Shown here in pieces: positions 1 through 6,295 of a DNA stretch of 12,465 nt (position 1 is its first letter; every line of letters starts with the position of its first letter). The DNA comes from Candidatus Sulfotelmatobacter sp. (GTDB taxonomy: Bacteria > Acidobacteriota > Terriglobia > Terriglobales > Acidobacteriaceae): positions 1 to 12,465 of the forward strand of contig JASHTD010000445.1 in assembly GCA_030040725.1 (NCBI GenBank). The letters are read 5' to 3'. The notes under the pieces are model-generated. The model did not search any database, was not told the origin of the DNA, and worked only from the letters and a program-made list of their open reading frames with translations. The position numbers and the translations under genes are program-made.

Positions 1-2775
1 GTCGAGAGCATGCGCGGGGACATCATGCTGCTCGGGAATACGTCATGGATGATCCGCCGTATCGAAACCAATTCCGGCCGAGTGCTGGTGCAGGACGCGC
101 ACGGCGCGCCTCCGAGTGTGCCCTTCTGGAATGGCGAAGCTCCGGCGCGGACGAAAGAGCTTTCGGATCACATTGGCATTCTGCGGCAAAAAATCAGCGA
201 GATGCTGCCGAACACCTCACCGGTTGGATTCTCTGCAACGCAGCCGGAAGTAGCCGCAGCCGTTTCATGGCTCAAAGAAGAGTGCGGGCTTGACGACTCC
301 GGCGCCGAGCAGGCGATCGAATACATCTTGCAGGGCCGCGCGGTGCTCGGCGCGGTTCCTACGCAGACGACTGTGATTGCCGAGCGCTTTTTCGATGAGG
401 GCGGCGGCATGCAGTTGGTGATTCATGCGCCGTTTGGCGGGCGCATCAATAAAGCGTGGGGATTGTCTCTGCGCAAACGCTTCTGCGTGGGATTCAATTT
501 TGAATTGCAGGCTGCGGCCACCGACAACGGTTTGAACATCGCACTGGCTGAGCAGCACAGTTTTCCTTTGGGAGATGTTTTCAATTTTTTGAATGCAGCG
601 ACGGTGCAGCCGATTCTGGAGCAGGCTGCGCTCGATTCTCCGATCTTTGGAACGCGCTGGCGCTGGGATGCGAACCGCGCGCTGGCTTTGTTGCGCTTTC
701 AGAATGGAAAGAAAGTTCCGCCGCAGATTCAACGCATGCGGTCGGACGACTTGCTGGCTTCGGTTTTTCCCGATGCGGCGGCGTGTTTCGAAAACATCGA
801 AGGCGAACGAAAAATTCCTGACCATCCTCTTGTCGCCGAAGTGATGAAGGATGTGCTCACCGAGGCGATGGATGTGGAGGGACTGAAGTCGGTTCTCAGC
901 GGGCTGGCGGATGGACGCATTCGCTGCATTGCCGTCGACACTCCCGTGCCATCGCAATTTTCGCATGAAATTCTGAATGCCAATCCGTACGCGTACCTGG
1001 ACGACGCGCCGCTCGAAGAGCGGCGTGCGCGTGCCGTGCAGATGCGGCGAATGCTGCCAGAGGCAGTGCTGGAAGAAGTTGGAGGGCTCGATCAAGCCGC
1101 GATTGAACAGGTGCGCCGCGAAGCCTGGCCAGATATCCGCGACGCCGATGAACTGCATGATGCGCTCCACACTCTGGTGGCGCTGCCCGAATCGGCAATC
1201 ACGGATGGCCAGTGGGAATTCTTTTTCCAAAGGTTAGTCAACGAGGGACGTGCGGGATTGGCAGTGAGTGGCCCGCAGCGCTATTGGGTTGCAGCGGAAC
1301 GAGGCAAAACATTTTCTGCACTGTTTCCCGATGCGCAGGTTGAACCGGCAATGAGTGAAGTGGAGACGAATGTTCCAAGGCGCGACGATGCTTTGCTGGC
1401 GCTGATTACGGGTTGGATGTCGCATGCGGGGCCGATGACGGCTCCGCAGCTGAGCGCGATTCTGGGACCTTCTGCCGATGAGATCACGGGCGCTCTCCTG
1501 CGAATGGAAGCAAGCGGAACGGTCCTGCGCGGAAAGTTCACCTCAGACGGAACGCGGGCAGGAGCGCCTGCGCCACGTGGAATGACTGCTCCTGCACAGC
1601 TGCTTGAGCCGGAGGTCGAATGGTGTGAACGGCGATTGCTGGCGCGCATTCACCGGCTGACGGTTGCCACGCTGCGCAAGCAGATCGAGCCGGTGGCGAA
1701 GGCGCAGTTCATGGAGTGGCTGTTGCGATGGCAGCATGTTGCTCCGGGAACCCAGGTGACCGGCGAGCGCGGCACGCTGGAAGTGTTGCGGCAATTGCAG
1801 GGATTCGAGATTCCAGCGAACGCGTGGGAGCGGCAGGTGCTGGCGCGGCGGGTTGCCGACTATGATCCGAAGTGGCTCGATCAACTTTGTCTGACAGGTG
1901 CGGTTGGATGGGGAAGGTTGTCTCCGCATCCGGCGACGCTCGATTCATCTCAGCCAAAAAATGGCGATGAGTCAAGTGCGAGACAGCGGCGAGTAGTTCC
2001 AACCAGCGTGGCGCCGGTAACATTTTTTGTTCGCGAAGATGCGGATTGGATGACGCCACGACATCCTGCGGCTGAACTGTCGGAGAATACCGGTCTGAGC
2101 CACGGCGCGCAGCTCGTGCTCGATTTTCTTCGGCAGCGGGGCGCGTCATTTTTTGCCGATATTGTACGCGGTACGGGAAAGCTGAAAGCCGAGATCGAAA
2201 CCGCGCTGTGGGAACTGGTTGCTGCAGGATTAGTGACGGCCGATGGCTTCGACAATCTGCGATCGCTGATCGACCCCAAACGGCGTGCGGGGCAAGGAAG
2301 CGGACGCATTGCGCGACCGCGGCACAGTGCGGGGCGCTGGGCCCTGCTGCACACCGGTGAAGCGGTCGAGCGGCCACGCGCGGTCGAGGCCGCGTGCTGG
2401 ATGCTGCTGCGCCGTTATGGAATTGTGATTCGCGATGTGCTGGCGCGCGAATCGAACCTGTCGCCGTGGCGTGAATTGCTCATAGCATTTCGCAGGCTCG
2501 AAGATCGCGGCGAGATTCGCGGCGGCCGTTTTGTTGACGGATTTGTGGGCGAGCAATTTGCTTTGCCGGTTGCGGTGGAATCGGTGCGGGCGATGCGCAA
2601 ACTCGATTCGGCGCAGGGAACCATCACGATTTCAGCCGCCGATCCTTTGAATCTGGTTGGAATTCTTGTTCCTGGCGAGCGTGTTCCGGCGATTTCTGGG
2701 AATAGTGTGAGCTATCAGAATGGAGCGGCCGTTTCCTTACCTGCAGTCACGCCTTCGGTTGTAGCGGCTGGTTGA
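1..2775 (+). CDS. lhr: Lhr-family ATP-dependent helicase, C-terminal part (5' end outside window)
   Basis: The reading frame is open from base 1 (V-E-S-M-R-G-D), so the gene begins upstream and the ATG at 10 is internal. 924 codons are visible. Lhr proteins are superfamily 2 3'-to-5' DNA translocases/helicases of about 1400-1600 residues linked to DNA repair; the RecA motors with Walker motifs would lie off the left edge. Seen here: the beta-barrel segment LLGNTSWMIRR followed by DAHGAPPSVPFWNGEAPAR near the start, then FGTRWRWDANRALALLR, KKVPPQIQRM, DDLLASVFPDAAACFENI and IPDHPLVAEV, which I recognise as the Lhr core end, then NPYAYLDDAPLEERR. The rest is the long Lhr C-terminal extension (RLLARIHRLTVATLRKQIEP, FMEWLLRWQHV, ADPLNLVGILVPGERVPA), known in this family as an array of winged-helix modules. 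Stop is TGA at 2773-2775. No frameshift is seen. Family assignment is strong; the exact substrate is unknown. Confidence 0.93.
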   Translation, partial: VESMRGDIMLLGNTSWMIRRIETNSGRVLVQDAHGAPPSVPFWNGEAPARTKELSDHIGILRQKISEMLPNTSPVGFSATQPEVAAAVSWLKEECGLDDSGAEQAIEYILQGRAVLGAVPTQTTVIAERFFDEGGGMQLVIHAPFGGRINKAWGLSLRKRFCVGFNFELQAAATDNGLNIALAEQHSFPLGDVFNFLNAATVQPILEQAALDSPIFGTRWRWDANRALALLRFQNGKKVPPQIQRMRSDDLLASVFPDAAACFENIEGERKIPDHPLVAEVMKDVLTEAMDVEGLKSVLSGLADGRIRCIAVDTPVPSQFSHEILNANPYAYLDDAPLEERRARAVQMRRMLPEAVLEEVGGLDQAAIEQVRREAWPDIRDADELHDALHTLVALPESAITDGQWEFFFQRLVNEGRAGLAVSGPQRYWVAAERGKTFSALFPDAQVEPAMSEVETNVPRRDDALLALITGWMSHAGPMTAPQLSAILGPSADEITGALLRMEASGTVLRGKFTSDGTRAGAPAPRGMTAPAQLLEPEVEWCERRLLARIHRLTVATLRKQIEPVAKAQFMEWLLRWQHVAPGTQVTGERGTLEVLRQLQGFEIPANAWERQVLARRVADYDPKWLDQLCLTGAVGWGRLSPHPATLDSSQPKNGDESSARQRRVVPTSVAPVTFFVREDADWMTPRHPAAELSENTGLSHGAQLVLDFLRQRGASFFADIVRGTGKLKAEIETALWELVAAGLVTADGFDNLRSLIDPKRRAGQGSGRIARPRHSAGRWALLHTGEAVERPRAVEAACWMLLRRYGIVIRDVLARESNLSPWRELLIAFRRLEDRGEIRGGRFVDGFVGEQFALPVAVESVRAMRKLDSAQGTITISAADPLNLVGILVPGERVPAISGNSVSYQNGAAVSLPAVTPSVVAAG

Positions 2776-2786
2776 AGCTCAAAAAA

Positions 2787-2826
2787 AATCAGAGACTCGA
2801 TGAGGGGGCCCTTCGAGTCCCTGATT
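2787..2826 (-). terminator. Strong hairpin with T tract on the minus-strand side
   Basis: Arms 2787-2800 and 2813-2826 pair over 14 positions with a single A-C mismatch (2793/2820); the loop is 2801-2812. A run of eight A lies at 2781-2788, so on the minus strand the hairpin is followed by eight T: the layout of a rho-independent terminator for leftward transcription. On the plus strand the hairpin sits 11 nt after the lhr stop but is followed by TGCGCAAAG, not a T run. It may still end lhr transcripts, but its best orientation is the opposite one. Confidence 0.7.
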
Positions 2827-2854
2827 GCGCAAAGCCAGGCAAGAACAGATAACT

Positions 2855-2878
2855 AAAAGCGCTTCCCCCATCGCTTTT
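2855..2878 (+). terminator. Possible weak terminator hairpin downstream of lhr
   Basis: AAAAGCG (2855-2861) pairs with CGCTTTT (2872-2878) around a 10-nt loop rich in C, and one further T follows. The T run forms part of the stem, so the structure could act in either direction. The stem has only three G-C pairs. It stands about 30 nt after the larger hairpin and may complete termination of lhr. Confidence 0.35.
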
Positions 2879-3030
2879 TGCCAAAGCCGTGGCGCACACG
2901 CAGTAATGCACGTCGTTTGCCATCAGCAAAATCTGCGGCGGCGAATCCGAAAGAGCGCCAAATCGCTCGAAACAAAACATTTTTGGCGGCATCGGACGAA
3001 CTGCCATCGGCTCACTGCCGACGGAAACGC

Positions 3031-3063
3031 TATCCGAACGGATAGTGCCTATCTGTTCGGATA
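3031..3063 (+). promoter_or_regulatory. 33-nt near-perfect inverted repeat upstream of the activator start
   Basis: TATCCGAAC-G-GATAG (3031-3045) is mirrored by CTATC-T-GTTCGGATA (3049-3063) around the 3-nt centre TGC; the only unpaired position (3040/3054) is a G-T, which would wobble-pair in RNA. A shorter palindrome, CTATCCG-AA-CGGATAG (3030-3045), is nested in the left arm. It ends 22 nt before the ATG at 3086 and no T run follows, so it looks more like a protein-binding operator or a 5'-leader hairpin than a terminator. Autoregulation is an inference. Confidence 0.55.
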
Positions 3064-3085
3064 TTGGAACAGAATCTCTTTGGGT

Positions 3086-5095
3086 ATGAATTTCTGCCAA
3101 AAGTGTGATAAAGAAGAGCGCGACGGAGGAAGCTTGCGCCCTCGACTTCTGGTGCTTTCCGGGCCACTGAAAGACTCCACCATTCCTCTGTCCGAGGATG
3201 AGATTACAATCGGCCGGGAAGCCTCAAACGGGATTGCAGTTTCCGATCCTTCAGTCTCAAGAAAGCATTGCCATATCGGCGCGCAGGACGGCCGATTTCT
3301 AGTCCGCGACCTGGAAAGCCGCAACGGCACCCTCGTCAACGGGACTCCGGTCGAAGAGCATTGGCTGCAACACGGAGACACAATCTCCGCCGGGGATTCA
3401 TCCTTTCTTTTTCTGCTTGAGGACCAGGATCTTCCTCCGACCACAGGGCTGGTAGAGTTTGAGGAGTCGCGCCTTACCGCGGAAACCACCATTATCCATC
3501 CCAGGGACGTGGTCTATCTGCAGCCGGAAAGATTGTTGCGTGAGTTGCCTGCGAGCTCGAGCGTGGCGCGAAATCTGAATATTCTGCTGAAGATCAGCTG
3601 CATCGTTCATGCCATTCGCGATCTCAATGAGTTGCAAGCGCAGCTCCTCGATCTGATTTTTGAGGTTGCTCCCGCCGGACGGGGCGCGATCCTGCTGGCC
3701 GACAGCGAGGGCCGGGAGTTCAACTCGTTGTTTGCCCGCATGCGGCAATCGGCGAAAGCACCGCTCGTCAAGGTGAGCCGGACGGTTGCGCGGCAAGTGC
3801 AGGAACAAGGGATCGCCATTCTCGCCAGCGACGTACTGGCCAGCGACAACCTGCGGCAGGTCGAGAGCCTGGCGGCGTTAAACGTGCGCTCTTTACTTTG
3901 CGTGCCCCTGACGGTTTTTCAGCGCACCATTGGATGCATTTATCTCGACAACGACGCGGTTGGAATTCGGCTGAATGAAGAGCACCTGCAATTAGTCACC
4001 GCCATTGCCGGCATATCGGCGGTCGCGCTTGACAATTCCCGCCGCCTGCAGTGGCTGGAGGAAGAAAATCAACGGCTGACCGTCGAAATCACGCAGGACC
4101 GCAGTCTGGTTGGCGATGGTGCGCGCATGAAGGAGATTTACCAGTTCCTCAAACGGGTTGCGCCGACGGATGGCACGGTGCTCATCGAGGGCGAGAGCGG
4201 CACCGGCAAAGAATTGGCGGCGCGCGCGATTCACAGAAACAGTCCACGGGCGAGCAAGCCTTTTGTTGCAATCAATTGCGCCGCGATTCCGGAGTCGCTG
4301 CTGGAGAGCGATCTTTTCGGGCACGAGCGGGGAGCGTTCACGGGAGCGGGATCGCAGAAGAAAGGACGTTTCGAAGTCGCCGACGGAGGGGTTGTCTTTC
4401 TCGACGAAATCGGCGAACTGGCCCCGACACTTCAAGTCAAGTTGTTGCGCGTGCTGCAGGAGCGCGAGTTCGAACGCGTCGGAGGGACACACCCGATCAA
4501 AGTCGACATCCGGCTGGTTGCGGCTACGAACCGCAATCTCGAGCAGGCCGTGCGCAACGGACAATTCCGCCAGGACTTGTATTACCGTCTGGCGGTGCTG
4601 AAAATAACGATGCCGACGCTGCGCGAGCGGCGGGAAGATATTCCCATGCTGGTGCGGCATTTTGTGCAGAAATACGCGAAGCGGTGCAAAGTGAAGCCGC
4701 GGCCGGTTTCCCGGGAGGCGCTCGCTTGCCTGGTGAACTACGATTGGCCGGGGAATGTTAGGGAACTCGAGAACGCGATTGAACGAGCGCTGGTGCTGGG
4801 GTCCTCGGAGACGATCCTGCCAGAGGATCTGCCGGAATCGCTGCTGGAGCGAACGCCGCCGGAGATGACGGAGGCGAAATACCACGTTGCACTGAAAGAA
4901 CTAAAAAAGCAGCTGATCTTGAATGCGGTAGAACAGACGCAAGGCAGCTATGCCGACGCGGCGCGCATTCTTGGAGTGCATCCCAATTATTTGCACCGGC
5001 TGATTCGCAATCTTGAGCTGAAAGAAAGTTTGAAAGACGCACTGCGCGACATTCCGGCTCGCGGACTGACTGGAATTTCGGGTGGGAACGCGTAG
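3086..5095 (+). CDS. Sigma54-dependent transcriptional activator, FHA-GAF-AAA+-Fis
   Basis: A cytoplasmic enhancer-binding protein of 669 residues that would use ATP hydrolysis to open sigma54 promoters. In order: a short CxxC N-terminus (C4, C7); an FHA phosphothreonine-binding domain at about 20-110 (IGR at 42-44, SRKH 58-61, RNGT 79-82, NG 85-86); a GAF sensor at about 160-317; a linker helix; and the AAA+ domain at about 340-575. The AAA+ domain has Walker A GESGTGKE (369-376), the sigma54-contacting GAFTGA loop (416-421), Walker B VVFLDE (436-441) and RQDLYYRL with its arginines. A Fis-type helix-turn-helix lies at about 620-643. All catalytic motifs are intact. I chose ATG 3086 because the FHA homology starts soon after; the Shine-Dalgarno is weak. 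There is no response-regulator receiver domain, so input is probably Thr phosphorylation of a partner plus a small-molecule GAF ligand. Target genes are not identifiable here. Confidence 0.92.
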   Translation: MNFCQKCDKEERDGGSLRPRLLVLSGPLKDSTIPLSEDEITIGREASNGIAVSDPSVSRKHCHIGAQDGRFLVRDLESRNGTLVNGTPVEEHWLQHGDTISAGDSSFLFLLEDQDLPPTTGLVEFEESRLTAETTIIHPRDVVYLQPERLLRELPASSSVARNLNILLKISCIVHAIRDLNELQAQLLDLIFEVAPAGRGAILLADSEGREFNSLFARMRQSAKAPLVKVSRTVARQVQEQGIAILASDVLASDNLRQVESLAALNVRSLLCVPLTVFQRTIGCIYLDNDAVGIRLNEEHLQLVTAIAGISAVALDNSRRLQWLEEENQRLTVEITQDRSLVGDGARMKEIYQFLKRVAPTDGTVLIEGESGTGKELAARAIHRNSPRASKPFVAINCAAIPESLLESDLFGHERGAFTGAGSQKKGRFEVADGGVVFLDEIGELAPTLQVKLLRVLQEREFERVGGTHPIKVDIRLVAATNRNLEQAVRNGQFRQDLYYRLAVLKITMPTLRERREDIPMLVRHFVQKYAKRCKVKPRPVSREALACLVNYDWPGNVRELENAIERALVLGSSETILPEDLPESLLERTPPEMTEAKYHVALKELKKQLILNAVEQTQGSYADAARILGVHPNYLHRLIRNLELKESLKDALRDIPARGLTGISGGNA

Positions 5096-5123
5096 GAAAC
5101 AAGCGGCCATTGCCGATCGGTTT

Positions 5124-6041
5124 TCACGGTAGCCGCAGCTTGATCAGTTGCGCAGGATCGAGATAGGTTCCCTGCCAGCGCACCGCGACGTGCAGATGCG
5201 GGCCGGTGGCGCGACCGGTTCCTCCGCTGAGTCCAATTTCCTGTCCGCGTTTTACGTGGTCGCCTTCTCTAATCTTGAATTCGGAAAGGTGAAGATACAG
5301 CGTGAGCAAGCCCTGTCCATGATCGATGACCACGAAGTTGCCTTCAAAAAAAAGCGGCCGAGCGAGGAGCACGGTGCCATCGTTCATCGCTTCCACAGGC
5401 GTGCCGGCTGGAACCCGAAAATCCAGGCCTAGGTGCGGGCTTGAAGTCTTGCCGTTGAAGATGCGCTCAGAACCAAATACGTCGGAGACGGCAGCCTCGG
5501 CGGGCGCGTTGAATTGGCCATCCCACTCGCGGTCGGGAGTAACCCGATTCAGATAGTCTTTCTTGATTTGCTGGCCTTCTTCAATCTGCTTCACCTGCTC
5601 GGGACTGGGTTCAGTGAATTTGCTCTCGACGCTGAGACTGACTTTGATCTTCGGGTAATTACCGCGGGCAACCATGAATTTGCGGGAGAAAGTTATGTTT
5701 GTCTCCGGCGTTTTCCCATCGAGTCGTTCGCCGTTCAACTCCAGAGCATACGAACCCGGGGGCGTTTCCAGGCTGATGCCGGCGAGCGCGAACCAGATTT
5801 TTCTTTTTGCATTGAAGCTGAAGGGAAATTCGTGGCCCAGCCACGAACCCTTCAGCGACTGCAGGCGCGAAGGCGCTTTTACCTGAAATAGTACAGGGCT
5901 GCCATTGACCAGCCGCGCCGGTTGAGCATGAACGTTCCATCCTGCCGCAGATGCCGAGGGAACAAAGACTGCGGAAAGAAAGCAGCAACAGAGAATGACT
6001 GTGAAATGATTGCTAGGAACGGACGATCGCCCAAGGCTCAC
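5124..6041 (-). CDS. Secreted M23-family (LytM/lysostaphin-type) metallopeptidase
   Basis: 305 residues with a Sec-type signal (hydrophobic stretch about 14-28, likely cleavage after SASA at 30-33), so periplasmic or secreted. Residues about 35-125 look like a beta-rich accessory domain. The M23 domain spans about 180-300 and keeps every zinc/catalytic residue: H203 and D207 (HLGLD), H251 (YLHLS), and H282/H284 (GPHLHV). Such enzymes cut peptide cross-links of peptidoglycan, here in wall remodelling or division; the exact bond is not readable. The start is GTG at 6039-6041, the only start-type codon before the signal core. The gene converges with the sigma54 activator, leaving 28 nt between the stops and no clear terminator. 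It is divergent from tRNA-His. A complete active site argues against a non-catalytic EnvC/NlpD-type activator role. Confidence 0.9.
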   Translation of the reverse strand: MSLGRSSVPSNHFTVILCCCFLSAVFVPSASAAGWNVHAQPARLVNGSPVLFQVKAPSRLQSLKGSWLGHEFPFSFNAKRKIWFALAGISLETPPGSYALELNGERLDGKTPETNITFSRKFMVARGNYPKIKVSLSVESKFTEPSPEQVKQIEEGQQIKKDYLNRVTPDREWDGQFNAPAEAAVSDVFGSERIFNGKTSSPHLGLDFRVPAGTPVEAMNDGTVLLARPLFFEGNFVVIDHGQGLLTLYLHLSEFKIREGDHVKRGQEIGLSGGTGRATGPHLHVAVRWQGTYLDPAQLIKLRLP

Positions 6042-6043
6042 GC

Positions 6044-6056
6044 TGTTAGCCTAACA
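6044..6056. promoter_or_regulatory. Short perfect inverted repeat before the M23 gene start
   Basis: TGTTAG-C-CTAACA is a perfect 6-bp dyad with one central base, beginning two bases upstream of the GTG start on the minus strand. It could be an operator or a small leader structure. Its size is not far above chance expectation, so confidence is low. Confidence 0.25.
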
Positions 6057-6111
6057 TCAGCGCGTGTCAATGCACCTGCTGGATTTCGCGCCTTCGGCCA
6101 ACCGCAGTTGT

Positions 6112-6117
6112 TATAAT
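6112..6117 (+). promoter_or_regulatory. -10 box of the tRNA-His promoter
   Basis: A perfect TATAAT lies 11 nt before the mature 5' end of tRNA-His, so transcription would start only a few bases upstream of the tRNA. No good -35 hexamer is seen at 16-18 bp spacing. Confidence 0.55.
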
Positions 6118-6128
6118 CGACTTCGGCG

Positions 6129-6204
6129 GTGGGAATAGCTCAACTGGCAGAGCACCGGACTGTGGCTCCGACGGTTGCGGGTTCGATTCCCGTTTCCCAC
6201 CCCA
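6129..6204 (+). tRNA. tRNA-His (anticodon GTG)
   Basis: A full cloverleaf can be folded. Acceptor GTGGGAA/TTCCCAC (6129-6135, 6194-6200); D stem GCTC/GAGC (6138-6141, 6150-6153); anticodon stem CCGGA/TCCGA (6155-6159, 6167-6171) with anticodon GTG at 6162-6164; variable loop CGGTT; T arm GCGGG-TTCGATT-CCCGT (6177-6193); discriminator C73 at 6201; CCA encoded at 6202-6204. G6128 gives the G-1 that pairs with C73, the identity hallmark of tRNA-His. The outermost anticodon-stem pair is C27-A43, a mismatch where G would be expected; all other stems are sound. Confidence 0.97.
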
Positions 6205-6295
6205 GATTTTCTTCCTGCCTACTCTCTCACCAATCTTCCGGTTCTCGTTGTGCGAAGTTTTCTGGTTCGTTCAGCCTGGTACGCAGCCGGCACTT

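Larger units (their letters stand above)
2776..3085. other. Non-coding region between lhr and the sigma54 activator gene
   Basis: This 310-nt gap holds two terminator-like hairpins (2787-2826, 2855-2878) and a long dyad (3031-3063), listed separately. An upstream in-frame extension of the activator (start at 2825) runs through it, but its translation is arginine- and cysteine-rich with no domain character and would be read through the hairpins. I therefore treat the region as non-coding. I looked for a -24/-12 sigma54 promoter and did not find a convincing one. Confidence 0.7.

Noticed and set aside
265..1230. Long minus-strand open frame (321 codons) across lhr
   Set aside because: It is antisense to a strongly conserved helicase segment; its translation is arginine/histidine-rich with no domain pattern and no ribosome site.
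2951..2968. 18-nt stretch matching 12369-12386 at 16 of 18 bases, both with a GAGCG/CGCTC stem
   Set aside because: A match of this size is expected about once by chance in a window of this length; two copies are not enough to call a dispersed repeat.
2825..3085. N-terminal extension of the sigma54 activator (87 extra codons)
   Set aside because: Translation lacks domain character, runs through hairpin structures, and the FHA domain begins properly just after ATG 3086.
2789..3100. 103-codon minus-strand frame in the lhr-activator gap
   Set aside because: It would read through both hairpins and the long dyad; no ribosome site or recognisable motif. A non-coding RNA there is more plausible than this protein.
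3992..4885. 297-codon minus-strand open frame across the AAA+ region
   Set aside because: It lies opposite the Walker and GAFTGA motifs of an evident gene; low-complexity composition typical of GC-rich antisense frames.
5096..5123. Possible bidirectional terminator between the converging activator and M23 genes
   Set aside because: Only an 8-nt palindrome (CCGATCGG) followed by four T is present, too short to form a stable hairpin.
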